From the NCBI RefSeq assembly GCF_002575655.3, contig NC_053035.3, forward strand, positions 503,966,601-504,030,600: DNA of 64,000 bases. Reading direction: 5' to 3'. Position 1 is the stretch's first letter; every line of letters starts with the position of its first letter. The notes beneath the pieces are model-generated. The model saw only the letters and a list, made by a program, of their open reading frames with translations, did no database searches and was not told the origin of the DNA. Shown here piece after piece: positions 37,273 to 48,539 of this stretch. The position numbers and the translations under genes were made by a program. Source of the stretch: Aegilops tauschii subsp. strangulata (Eukaryota > Streptophyta > Magnoliopsida > Poales > Poaceae).

Positions 37273-38993
37273 TGTTGGAAATATGCCCTAGAGGCAATAA
37301 TAAATGGTTATTATTATATTTCTTTGTTCATGATAATTGTCTATTGTTCATGCTATAATTGTGTTATCCGGAAATCGTAATACATGTGTGAATACATAGA
37401 CCACAACATGTCCCTAGTGAGCCTCTAGTTGACTAGCTCGTTGATCAACAGATAGTCATGGTTTCCTGACTATGGACATTGGATGCCATTGATAACGGGA
37501 TCACATCATTAGGAGAATGATGTGATGGACAAGACCCAATCCTAAGCATAGCACAAAAGATCGTGTACTTCGTTTGCTAGAGCTTTTCCAATGTCAAGTA
37601 TCATTTCCTTAGACCATGAGATCGTGCAACTCCCGGATACCGTAGGAGTGCTTTGGGTGTGCCAAACGTCACAATGTAACAGGGTGACTATAAAGGTACA
37701 CTACGGGTATCTCCGAAAGTGTCTGTTGAGTTGGCACGGATCGAGACTGGGATTTGTCACTCCGTATGACGGAGAGGTATCTCTGGGCCCACTCGGTAAT
37801 GCATCATCATAATGAGCTCAATGTGACTAAGGAGTTAGCCACGGGATCATGCATTACGGTACGAGTAAAGTGACTTGCCGGTAACGAGATTGAACAAGGT
37901 ATTGGGATACCGACGATCGAATCTCGGGCAAGTAACGTACCGATTGACAAAGGGAATTGTATACGGGATTGATTGAATCCTCGACATCGTGGTTCATCCG
38001 ATGAGATCATCGTGGAACATGTGGGAGCCAACATGGGTATCCAGATCCCGCTGTTGGTTATTGACCGGAGAGGCGTCTCAGTCATGTCTGCATGTCTCCC
38101 GAACCCGTAGGGTCTACACACTTAAGGTTCGGTGACGCTAGGGTTGTAGAGATATTAGTATGCGGAAACCCGAAAGTTGTTCGGAGTCCCGGATGAGATC
38201 CCGGACGTCACGAGGAGTTCCGGAATGGTCCGGAGGTAAAGAATTATATATAGGAAGTCCAGTTTCGGCCACCGGGAAAGTTTCGGGGGTTATCGGTATT
38301 GTACCGGGACCACCGGAAGGGTCTCGGGGGTCCACCGGGTGGGGCCACCTATCCCGGAGGGCCCCATGGGCTGAAGTGGGAAGGGAACCAGCCCTTAGTG
38401 GGCTGGGGCGCCCCCCCCTTGGGCCTGCCCCTGCGCCTAGGGTTGGAAACCCTAGGGGTGGGGGGCGCCCCACTTGCCTTGGGGGGCAAGCCACCCCCTT
38501 GGCCGCCGCCCCCCCTCAGATGGGATCTCCAGGGTGGCCGGCGCCCCCCCCCCCCCCGAGGACCCCTATAAATAGTGGGGGGAGGGAGGGCAGCAACGCC
38601 ACAGCCCCTGGCGCCTCCCTCTCCCCCTGCAACACCTCTCCCTCCCGCTTGTGCTTGGCGAAGCCCTGCCGGGATCCCCGCTACTTCCACCACCACGCCG
38701 TTGTGCTGCTGGATCTCCATCAACCTCTCCTTCCCCCTTGCTGGATCAAGAAGGAGGAGACGTCGCTGCTCCGTACGTGTGTTGAACGTGGAGGTGCCGT
38801 CCGTTCGGCACTCGGTCATCGGTGATTTGGATCACGGCGAGTACGACTCCATCAACCCTGTTCACTAGAACGCTTCCGCTCGCGATCTACAAGGGTATGT
38901 AGATGCACTCCTTTCCCCTCGTTGCTAGTATACTCCATAGATGGATCTTGGTGATGCGTAGGAAATTTTAAAATTCTGCTACGATCCCCAACA
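37273..38993 (+). repeat. 3' LTR of the Angela-type element
   Basis: Full 1721-bp LTR from TGTTGGAAATATGCC to GATCCCCAACA, preceded by the purine tract GCAAGTGGGAGAC. A TATAAATAG box lies near 38569. GC-rich ORFs in it are composition artefacts. Confidence 0.9.
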
Positions 38994-39069
38994 CTTTGTA
39001 CATTTTCATGGATGAGTATTTAGGTGTTGCCCATGTGTATGACCATCTGTCTTGGTTTGTAGATAATGC

Positions 39070-40020
39070 TTAACCATTCAGTACAGTTTGCAAGGAGTTG
39101 AATTGTTCAAATGCTAGCTGAGATAGTGGCCTATGGAAAAGTTGACTGATGTCATTGTGCTCCAGCACATAATGCAAAGAGATTGCCTGATTGATTGCAA
39201 AAGAGTGTAATTCAGGGAATTTGGTGTGTAGTGGTAACTCTTGCCACTTGTCAGACCAGAAGTAAACAGAATCACCAATGCCTGCTTTACATATGGCATG
39301 TTGCTTGAATACAGGGAGAAGCTTCAGAACATATCTCCACCAGAAAGATCCCACCTTTTGTTCACCTGGTAATCTGTTCTGATAGTGTCTCTCCCAAATG
39401 ATATTCACCCATGGTGTATCAATCTTGTTAAAGAACTTATGCAGGAACTTTAGGAGAAGGGCCTTGTTGTGCATGTGAAGGTCTAACACCCCCAGGCATC
39501 CATGGTTCTTTGGCCTGCTAACTTTATCCTATGAAATAAGCATAGTACCCCTGTCCATTGAGCAATACTTTCTCCAAAAACAGTTCATAAGGTATGAGTT
39601 GATTTGCTTGATGACTGTTTTGGGTATCATCAGTGTACTCATGAAGAAAGTAGGCATACTTGTGAAAATGGATTTGATAAGGGTCAATTTATCTCCAGGG
39701 AATAACATAGTAGAGCAGCTCAGCAATCTATTCTCAATTCTGTTCAAGAAGGGAATGAAATCTTCCACTCTAGGCTTTGTGAGACACAGTGGCAGTCCCA
39801 GATAAGTGTGTGGCAGTGTACCAATCTTGCAGCCTGAAAGATTTGATAGAGCATTCATTTTATCAGCAGGAGTGTTGATTGAGATCATTGTGGACTTACC
39901 ATAGTTCACCCTAAGTCCAGTGTATTGAGCATAGTGTAAGAGGAGATTTTTGATGTGCTGGATATGTCTGTGATCAGCCTTGGCCACTAAAATGGTATCA
40001 TCTGCATATTGTATATGAGC
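39070..40020 (-). pseudogene. LINE reverse-transcriptase remnant
   Basis: Read on the minus strand, the frame runs from about 40020 down to a stop at 39070. The catalytic YADD of a non-LTR reverse transcriptase is coded at 39997-40008. The thumb region LPHTYLGLPL and the downstream LFPGDKLTLIKS are typical of plant L1-type LINEs. One in-frame stop lies at 39529-39531. The 5' part of the polymerase and the endonuclease are missing beyond 40020, and the 3' end merges with unassigned sequence at 38994-39069. It is a dead fragment. Confidence 0.8.
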
Positions 40021-40677
40021 GGGTTCGTTCGTCTAAATATTTGGAAAAATTCCTCGCAAAAAAAAATATTTGGAAAAGAAAAATCCGTAGCCAGACCTCC
40101 TAGATCCCATGGGTTTTCATCCATAGAACCTTCCACGCGGTTTCAAACATGATATAGTATTTTTCTTCCTTCTCCTACTTTCTCGCTGATGGGAAAATCG
40201 TGTACCTTTATCTCGTTTTGCAAGCTCATCAATGCAAGACCCGATGAAACCTAAAATAGCAAGACACTAAATTATGCGCGTAGACGGCCGATCTTTCATG
40301 ACGCCTCTTGATCAACTGTTCTCCCCCTGTGTTCTTCTGCGCAACCTCCAAATATAATCTTTACCCATGTAAGAAAATATGAAAAAAAATTACCTCCTCG
40401 GATAAAAATATGCGGCGCTGTGATGATCGATCCTCCATCGCTAGTAAATTTCATTAATGAAAATTCATAAATAGTATACATGACATGATTGGCCCGATTG
40501 GGGCGTTTTCTATATATTTTGATTACACAAATATGAAAACTAAACTCCAACTCAAAAAACTAAACTAAACTTATCTACACGTATACATGGACAAAGCCTT
40601 AACTTTTATATGGTGCATCCTCACCTGGGCGCAAAACCTCTCACGTCATGTGATGACAAATAAAATCCTAACTAGTA
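40021..40677. other. AT-rich spacer
   Basis: No coding frame, repeat or terminal structure recognised between the LINE break and the MITE. Confidence 0.5.
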
Positions 40678-41011
40678 CTCCCTCCATTCCTTTATGTAAG
40701 GTGTATAATTTTTAGCATGGTGATCAAGGCACATAATTATACACAATTTATGATGAAATTACCCTTATCTAATTCATTGATTATCGGTAAGTAAATCATT
40801 TAGGCTAGGAAAGAAAGAGATACATGCAATTGGGAGAGATATAGTTTCCTTTTTTTCTCTAAAAAGGAGAGATACATGCAATCAGGTGAGAAATACTTCT
40901 CTTTTTCTAGAGGGCTAAGAACGGAATTATGAGGAATTAGAACAAATGCACCTTACATTGTGAAATTTTATCAAAAAACAAATACTACCTAATATAAAGG
41001 AACGGAGTGAG
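40678..41011. mobile_element. Stowaway-type (Tc1/mariner) MITE, 334 bp
   Basis: The left end CTCCCTCCATTCCTTTATGT and the right end, read on the other strand as CTCACTCCGTTCCTTTATAT, are matching terminal inverted repeats of about 30 bp. TA dinucleotides flank both ends (40676-40677 and 41012-41013). No ORF is present, so it is non-autonomous. Confidence 0.85.
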
Positions 41012-41013
41012 TA

Positions 41014-42060
41014 GTACCTAACTAATAAAAGGACTCACATACCAACTGGTAGATACAAAAAAATAGGAATCCTAATAAATTGTCACCGGATTGTGCCTAT
41101 CACCATGACATGGAGGGGTACGAAAATGGGAGTGGTTAGGGCTCATCTAGATGCCCTACCTCTTCCCACCTCACTGCTTCTCGGAATCTCGGGTGAAAGC
41201 CCTAACTGCAGTGGGCGGCTACAGCGCTAAAGGCGTCCTGTCCTTCCTGGATGCGTCGCCGTGAGAACTTTGTGATGGTGGGATCGCTTGGGTTCATTGG
41301 CAGGTGTAGATGTCATTCCCCTTTTCCTCCAGGGGTCATCTGGTCCGAGGGAAATTCTAGATCTGAGTCTCTCGGATCGAATGATGACGGAGACTATGGT
41401 GTCGTTTTTCCTCCCGAGGGCATTGTTTCGGAGTAGAGGTTCACTAGAGGGGCCAACAGGTGGAGCGGTGTTGCATCTACCGCATTGAAGACGGCGGGTC
41501 TCGACAGAGTCTCAGCGTTGGACGGGGTCTGATGGACGCGCGTAGGCTGGTGGCATTGTCTAGCGTCATGGTGACGTCGGAGGCATATGGGCCTGGCAAG
41601 TTCTACGCAATGATCCCTCCTGAAGATGGGACGAGGGATGATGGCGGTGGCATATCCTAGATCGTGCGGATGCGTTGCGCGTTGTAGGACGCCTAGACCG
41701 ATTGGTGCTCCCAGCTGCCAGGCGGGCGGATTCTTGAGGCCATTGGATTACATGGTGTCCGTTGATGCTGTCAGGGCACATTTTTATAATGTAGGTGTAG
41801 AGACTTTGTTTGCCTCGGAGGTGGCATTGCGTTACTCTTTGTATTTATTTTGTCAGACCTTGTTGAATAACTTAATAAAGATGAGTGCACTACCGCATTG
41901 TTCTAGGCACTACAACGAGGCTTTTATTTACAAGAAGACCAGGCATTTCATTATGGCACTACTAGGTGGTCGGCCACGAAAAGTTGTACAACAACCGGCT
42001 TTTTATTCACGGCAATATGTGTCTTATTTATATAATAAAGATCATAGTACAAGTTAGGTA
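41014..42060 (+). other. Unassigned, possible retroposon 3' region
   Basis: A moderately GC-rich stretch at 41160-41760 changes into CTTTGTATTTATTTTGTCAG and an AATAAAG signal near 41874. The composition is like the 3' end of a plant LINE or a processed transcript, but no coding domain or target duplication is visible. Confidence 0.3.
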
Positions 42061-42339
42061 GAAACAAAATTTAAAAAACAACCAACTGAACGTTAGGCTT
42101 TGCACAAAGGAACAACAACCAAAGATAGAAATACAATCAAGCACGAAGAAGCCCCTGAGCTTCTACGTGTAAGCGCAGAGCGGTTTAAGAAAGATACGGA
42201 ACCTGCTGTCCATTTTTTCTATTCTTTTTTCTATTTTACTGCACCCACATTTCTTGTTTTTTATTTCCATTTTTGTTTTAAGTCATTTTCTCTGTCCCTT
42301 TGTTGTTTTCAGCTCTCTCAATTTTTACAATAATACTTA

Positions 42340-44330
42340 TAATTCGTCAAAAATTTCAGTTTTTTGATTATTTTTGAATTCATGAATATCGCTTTCTGAA
42401 TTCATAAAAAAATTTGAAATCTACAAAAATAAGGCAATTGTTCTTAGAATACATGGACATTTTTTCAATTTTTCGAATAGTTTTAACATATTTTAGTCGT
42501 GAATATTTCTTTAAAAAAAGTCATGAACTTTAATGGAAAGAGATAAAGCCTTTTTCTCTCCCGCAAATTTAATTATTTGAATAATTTAATTTTTAAAATT
42601 TGTGAACATATTTTGAATTCATGAATATATTTAAAAATCGTTTTTGCAATTCACGAATATTTTAAATTTCATGGAAATTTATTTATCCACGATTTTTTAA
42701 ATACATGAAATTTTTTTAATTCAAAATAGTTTTAAATTTAAGAATATTTTAAATATTCACATGCACTTTTAATAAATTAAGAAATTCAAACATGTTATTT
42801 TTATAATATTTCCAAATTTAGAGGGAAAAACATGAACAAATCGAAAGAGAAAAAGAAAAGAGCGTACGCCCCTGGGCACGTAGTGGCGGGAGACACACGC
42901 TGGGCCTAGCCCATTTATATTCGACGCGTTTTACATCAAACAGATACGCGACGCACAAGGGCGAGCACAACTGGGCTCGCCCATTAGAGGGTGTCGCGAG
43001 GTAGGCTACTGTATAGCTAAAATCAGCAGTTCCTAAAAAAAAGCAAAAATCAGCAAAAAGTAATGCGCTCGCCTAGATTCGCACACAGGATCTTATGTAC
43101 ATGCGCTCGTGTTGCTAGCAAAGGGAGTGAATCTGGGAATCTGGGTTCTTATCTATATATCAGGGCAAAACTATAAGAACTAAAAAGTAGCGCCAAATCT
43201 GAAACATTTTAAATTTCAAACTGGAACAGTTTTTTGAAACAGGAATATTTTTAGAAACTCAAGCAAAATTAAAAACGTGAATAAATTTTAGGAAACTCTC
43301 ATTTTTATGAAAACAGTGAAAAAAATACAATCTGTGAACATGGTTGAAATTGTGAACAAAAATTGGAAAACATGAACATTTTTTTTAAACACAACCATTT
43401 TTTAAAACAGGAAAATATTTTGAAATTCACAAATAAAATTTGAAAGTGCGTTTTTTTTAATTTGCAGACATTTGTTTGAATTTGCGAAAATAAATTGAAA
43501 ACATGAACCCTTTGGGCGTTCATGAATAAATTTTAACCGCAATTCTTTTTCGGAAATTATGAACCTTCTTTGAATTTAGGAACAAATTTAAAAAAAGTGA
43601 ATTTTTTTTAAATATTCCGAACAAATTTTGGAAACACGTCATTTTTTCAATCTGCGAAGAAAGTTCGACAAAACGAACATTTTCCAAATGAATGTTGACG
43701 AAAAAAATGAACATTTTTGAAATTTCGAAAAAATGAACATTTTTTAAATTTCGACAAAATGAACATTTTCAAATGAATGATTAAGATTTTTCAATTCTCC
43801 CAAAAAAATATGACGTTTTCCAAGGAAAATGAATGTTTAACAATATACACAAACTTTTCAAATTTTGAATAAACTCAAACATTTGAAAAAATATGAACAT
43901 GTTTTTGAATATATGAATATGTTTAAAACCTGAACATTTTTAGAAACTATTAACAAAATTTGGAAAACGTGAACAATTAATGAAAATGCGCACATTTTTT
44001 TTAAACTCCTACGAAGAAAAAAAATGAAAACACAAACATTTTTGCAACTTGCTAACAATTTTTGAAAACTAGAACATTTTTAGAATCCCGAACAAATTTG
44101 AAAACATGAACGATTTTTGAAAACGCGAACATTTTTTTAGAAACACGAACATATAAACAAAAAAAATTGGAAAAAAATGAACAAAAGCATTAAAAGAGAA
44201 AAAAGGAGAGAAAAGTAAATAAAAGGAATCAGGAAAGTATTAAAAATAGAAACAGAAAAAAAGAAAGGAAAAATCGGTTCAGGAATTCTCAAATCCGGAA
44301 AAACCCGGCTAACAGGCTGGTCCATATCAC
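42340..44330. repeat. AT-rich array of degenerate GAACATTTTT-type words
   Basis: Dozens of loose copies of words like ATGAACATTTTTGAAA and TTTGAAAACATGAAC occur at irregular spacing, densest from 43200 to 44200. A GC-rich block at 42860-43010 interrupts it. Similar DNA occurs at 52990-53440. ORFs here are chance frames from A/T runs. The origin (element internal DNA or expanded satellite-like sequence) cannot be told from the sequence. Confidence 0.65.
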
Positions 44331-45205
44331 GTCCCTCGCTCGGGAAGCTTGTGCGAAACCTCTACACGCAGCGTGCGTCATATAGGATTTTACATTTCTC
44401 TCTTGCTGCGATTTGAATGAATATGATCGCCTCAGGCGCCCTCTGACTGGCCCGGCCCAGCGTGGGCGGAGCGCCTACTCTCCGCTGCCTATTTTTTCTC
44501 ATTTTTTTTACTTATATTTCTTTGATGGAAAACTACTTTCCTTTTTGTAAAAAAAATCATGGTGCATAGAAAAATATTTTTATACATTGTGATAAAAAAT
44601 TCTGGTGATTCCAAAAGTGTTTTATACAATTAATAATAAAATTACGTGACTTTTAAAAATGTTCACATGTTTCAAATATATATTCATGACATTTAAAAAT
44701 AATTTATACAATTGTAGAAAATGATTGTGTAATTGAAAAATGTTTCATACCATTAAAAAATATATTTTACAATTTTAAAAATTCACAGCTCAAAAATATG
44801 TTTTCAAGTTTGCATCCTCGATCCATTGAAAAGGATAGAGAAAGGAACCGAAGAAACAAGTCTTGCCGTCATCTCCACCCACCGACTATGGAACCCACCT
44901 TGAGCATGATTATTTGTAATTAGCTCTACTCTTAATTATCATATGCATTGTTCCCTTAATGAAATGTAAATAGTCAAAAGCGGTGATAGTATTATCTATT
45001 GTAACCTTCTTGGTACAAAAGCCGACTGTTCTTTTGCAATGATTTATGGAAGAATAATTTCCAGTCTGTTTGCCATGATTTTTAAAGCTCTCTTAAAGAG
45101 AAGTGTGCCTTTTGCTACACCTCATCCATACCATAAAAGATTGAATTTGAATTTTTTAAAAATAAAGGCCTCCATGGAGCTCGGCCTCCAAAACGCCTCT
45201 CTCCG
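44331..45205. other. AT-rich unassigned DNA
   Basis: A short GC-rich patch at 44430-44485 is followed by AT-rich sequence. No frame, splice-bounded block or terminal repeat recognised. Confidence 0.5.
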
Positions 45206-45252
45206 TTAAAAAGGTACTATATTTTTCAGTTTTCTAGCCAGTTTTCATTGAA

Positions 45253-45605
45253 TCTTCTATATCTAAATAGCTAGTCCCCACTAACTATTTCTCTCAACAT
45301 GCAAGCATGCCACACCATCGCACAACATGCACGAGAAAAGGCCCACACTCACTACCATATGTCTCGCAACATGCAAGCATGCCACTTCATCATGAAACAT
45401 GCATGAAAAAGACCTATCTCAACATGCGAATTTCTATTATATTATTCTATTTATGTTTAATAAACATTTTACAACTATATAGTGATCAAACACAATAAAC
45501 TATATGTAGTTTCAGTTTTGTCCTTTTATATATGTTTCATACAATGAATCACATTGAGATACGTTGCAAAATATTCCCGCAACAACGTGCGGGGTATTAA
45601 ACTAT
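45253..45605 (+). mobile_element. Small Helitron-like element
   Basis: The start TCTTCTATATCTAAATAGCT is preceded by A. Near the end the hairpin CCCGCA-ACAACG-TGCGGG (from about 45574) is followed by a short AT stretch and CTAT. Helitrons begin with TC, end with a hairpin and CTRR, and insert between A and T. The final CTAT departs from CTRR, so the end is either mutated or misplaced. No helicase coding is present. Confidence 0.42.
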
Positions 45606-45648
45606 CTACATTAAAAAGGTACTATATATTTCAGTTCTCATTGAATTT

Positions 45649-46516
45649 CAGAAACACCCAAACTTGTTTCCAGTGAATTTCAGAACCTTTTCACAAATTC
45701 ATAAAGTACATATTACGTAAAATCTTCCAGTTTCAACTCCACAAATTAAATGTTACTCTAGACTACTACTAATCTACTATCCACAAATTAATGCTCCAGT
45801 GGATTGCTTCAACTGATGCCTACTGCTTCTCAACCACTCCTGACTGTACTGCACTGCTTGGTTAAACAACAGACGCGGGCCCATTTCTTCAGTTACTTAC
45901 AGAAATACAATTTCAGATTTCCATTTCTCTTCAGTTACCTACACAAACATGGTGGTCTCCAAGTGTGTACAGCTGACTGACAAACTAAAGAATAGTACGT
46001 ACATGGTAAGATTGTGCTCCTAGTTATAAATCCATTCAAGCTCTTTCTTTCTGTACTCCCTCAGTTTCTGGATATAGGGAGTAATATACATCAGTTGTTG
46101 CTGTTTATTCCTTCAGTTAAAAACATGAACATACCGCATGTTCATTCAGTACCTGCATAATCAGACTTTCTAAGGGTGTATAGAATTTTGATGCCTGTCC
46201 AGATCCAAGTGGCTGCCAACAGATTAGGAAAGCTGGATATTATAAGTGCCGGACATAAAAAGGCGGAATCAAGAGCAACATGGTAACAAAAATGGCGCCC
46301 TGTAGCAAGAACAAGACAGCTCTTAACTACTAATATGGTAATCAGCACACTAAACTGAAATATGCTATCACTTCCAAGAATGCATCAAATAGAGAGGGTG
46401 AATTCGGCAAGAGGAAGAAACCATCAACACGTAATCAGCACAGTAAACTGAGATATGCTATCATTTCCATTGCCGATTGAACGCACCAAAACGCAAGTTT
46501 TCAGATTTTCACCTGA
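45649..46516. other. Unassigned DNA with a 40-bp direct repeat
   Basis: No coding frame. TAATCAGCACACTAAACTGA-type sequence occurs at about 46337-46376 and again at 46434-46473. A 30-bp mini-palindrome starting TACTCCCTCAG near 46053 looks like a collapsed Stowaway MITE. Confidence 0.5.
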
Positions 46517-46544
46517 CTAGTAAACATGCACGTGCAACGCACGT
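46517..46544 (-). mobile_element. Helitron 3' terminus, minus orientation
   Basis: On the minus strand, ACGTGC-GTT-GCACGT forms a perfect 6-bp stem (46530-46544), followed 9 bases later by CTAG (46517-46520) and then T from the flank. This fits the Helitron 3' end. The element body would extend to the right, over the gene fragment at 46863-47692. The 5' end was not located. Confidence 0.55.
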
Positions 46545-46862
46545 CTGCAACAAAATGAGTTCACATGGTATAATACTACAAAAAAAAATCGGATGGCTAT
46601 TAAATGTTATGATGTCACTCAAATTATATTTTCAAAAGTGTGACATATTTGTGATCACGTATCATGATCTATAGGAAAAATATCTATTACGAATCTAATT
46701 TTTTTAGTGAGTTTTTTACCGAGCCATTCAAGTGTGTGTAATGCCCAATGATTATTAGCGCGCGTGTAACACATGATCCAGAAACATGTCTCCGCATAAA
46801 ATTAACGGTCACATAATAATTGTATTATAATTGTTACAAAAAATATATTTTAAAAACCAGAA

Positions 46863-47692
46863 CTAAGCATGTCTTGAAGGTCCATCTTTTGAAGCAATGA
46901 AGGTCCATCTATAGATGCGATCGATGATGCTTCGTTCAATGGAAGGGATATTGTTTTGAGCTTCATTCTCTTCATACTTCAGAATATGCACCAAAAATTG
47001 CTTCCTCAGTTGAAAACCATCCTACATATGCATTATACAACATTTTGTTATAACAAGTTGCATGTTGAATGTGTGTACAAATAAGCTTGGTGTAAATACT
47101 CACCTTGGGTATGGGAAAATATAGTTTTCCATCGCACAATGAGTGCATGAAATTAAAAACTAAATAACCCGACAAGGCACTGCATGTATGAAATAAAGAC
47201 ATGTGCTTTGAATTAATCAATAAATATTGTAATGAATTAAAAAAATCATACCATTGTGAGTTTGTTGGAGCAACAGGAACTATGCATTCCCATTTAGAGA
47301 TATCGTCCTTGAATGCAGGGTTTGCAACTTCAAGCGCAATGTTTAGGTTGCCGACCACAGTTTTAAGTATATTCTTCCCAAAGGTAGGTATTGGTATCGG
47401 ATCAAAAGTTGAGACAACTTTTCTATTTTGATCCAAGACAAACAGTAGAAATAGTCCAAACATATACCAAGGCAATAAAATCCGCAATGATGCAATAGTT
47501 TAGAAATGATACATGGAAAATTAATTAAGACAAAATAAAGCACCGTCGTAAATGAAAATTTAAAATCTTACCATATCACATTGTGAGATGTGATATTCAT
47601 TGCTGTCAGGACAGCTATGGAACAACCGTTTCAGTGTAGCAATGTCCATATTTTCACGAAGAATTGAGTTTCGTGCATAGTGGAACATCGAC
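46863..47692 (-). pseudogene. Captured Ulp1-like (C48) peptidase gene fragment with introns
   Basis: Four minus-strand blocks are recognisable: about 47692-47572, about 47490-47252, 47179-47104 and 47021-46863. Donors GTAAG, GTATG and GTGAG and acceptors GCAG and GTAG support the last two introns (72 and 82 bp). The acceptor of the second block is not clear. The last three blocks join in frame to a TAG at 46863-46865. Segments such as SGYLVFNFMHSLCDGKLYFP and LRKQFLVHILKYEENEAQNN resemble the C-terminal part of plant Ulp1-like cysteine peptidases often carried by transposable elements. A Cys codon spans the junction just before ALSGYLVF, but His and Asp partners are not evident. It is probably not an active enzyme. 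The family call is from memory. Confidence 0.5.
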
Positions 47693-47894
47693 TAAAATAA
47701 GAATAAGAAAACATTAGTGCAATGAGAAAAATAATGTAATACATGATTATAAACTGCTGTAAACTGGCGTGATGTATTTTTCCTGTGCCCTAGGTATAGT
47801 AGAATGCTGTGCAATTGCAATCTAAATGTCTTACTTTTACGATCTTACCTTTTTTGTATGCCTAATGTTTGATCTTCTGTTCTGAAAACTGTAA

Positions 47895-48178
47895 TCTTGA
47901 GTGCAGGGAAGAATTACAGCTGGTCCAGCCGTCCAGGGGCCATGCAGGGCGGGGGCTGCCGCGCGGGTGCTGGGCGGGCTCGTGGGCACTGGCGATCTAG
48001 CAGACTTGTGCCACGCTGCGAGCGGGCAGGGCAGCCTCCTGGGCGCCCGCTACGTCGATCGTGCAGGGAGGCGGCTGCGCTGTGGAGTGGCGCGAGGTCG
48101 GCGGCCGGAGAAGAAGGTGTTGGCGTGATGGTGACGGAAGGCAGCGAGGGTCCTGGGCGATTGGGCTAGGAGAATCAA
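47895..48178. other. GC-rich island
   Basis: An abrupt 280-bp GC-rich block between AT-rich flanks, with open frames on the plus strand but no domain. It could be the promoter or first exon of a gene read on the minus strand, upstream of the peptidase fragment; this is inference from position only. Confidence 0.35.
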
Positions 48179-48192
48179 TTCATTCCTTAGTA

Positions 48193-48258
48193 CTCCCTCC
48201 GTAAACTAATATAAGACTTTAGTGATCTAAACGCTCTTATATTAGTTTACGGAGGGAG
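48193..48258. mobile_element. Very short Stowaway-type MITE, 66 bp
   Basis: CTCCCTCCGTAAACTAATAT at the left is matched exactly as an inverted repeat by the right end, leaving a loop of under 20 bases. TA flanks both sides (48191-48192 and 48259-48260). It would fold into an almost perfect hairpin. Confidence 0.9.
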
Positions 48259-48514
48259 TATATGCGATTGGAGTTGCCCGATTGTTGGGGGACATGCGAT
48301 TGGTAGTTGGAGGGAAGGCTTCGGTAGTCTCCTGGTGAAGCACGGTCAGTCAATGGAAATTGCTACGTGCACACCATAGCGGTATTAGATCAATTATGGC
48401 TGTTGGATTCAGATTCGTGGGACTAATCGTGCGGTGGTGAATGGGTCGGCTGTTGTGCTGGGGTAATTGCGGGGTGCACCTAAGAAAGTTATTGTTGGAT
48501 TGTTTTATAGTAGT

Positions 48515-48538
48515 GGAGATGGAGATGGAGATGGAGAT
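48515..48538 (+). repeat. (GGAGAT)4 microsatellite
   Basis: Four tandem copies of GGAGAT. Confidence 0.85.
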
Positions 48539-48539
48539 A

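Larger units (their letters stand above)
32816..38993 (+). mobile_element. Angela-type copia element, 5'-truncated and internally deleted
   Basis: It has a partial left LTR, a leader, gag-protease, then a jump straight to RNase H, and a full right LTR. Integrase and most of reverse transcriptase are missing. The two LTRs differ at only scattered positions plus one 12-bp deletion (near 33206) in the left copy, so the insertion looks fairly young despite the damage. The left end is cut, so no target duplication can be checked; the right flank begins CTTTG. Confidence 0.85.
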
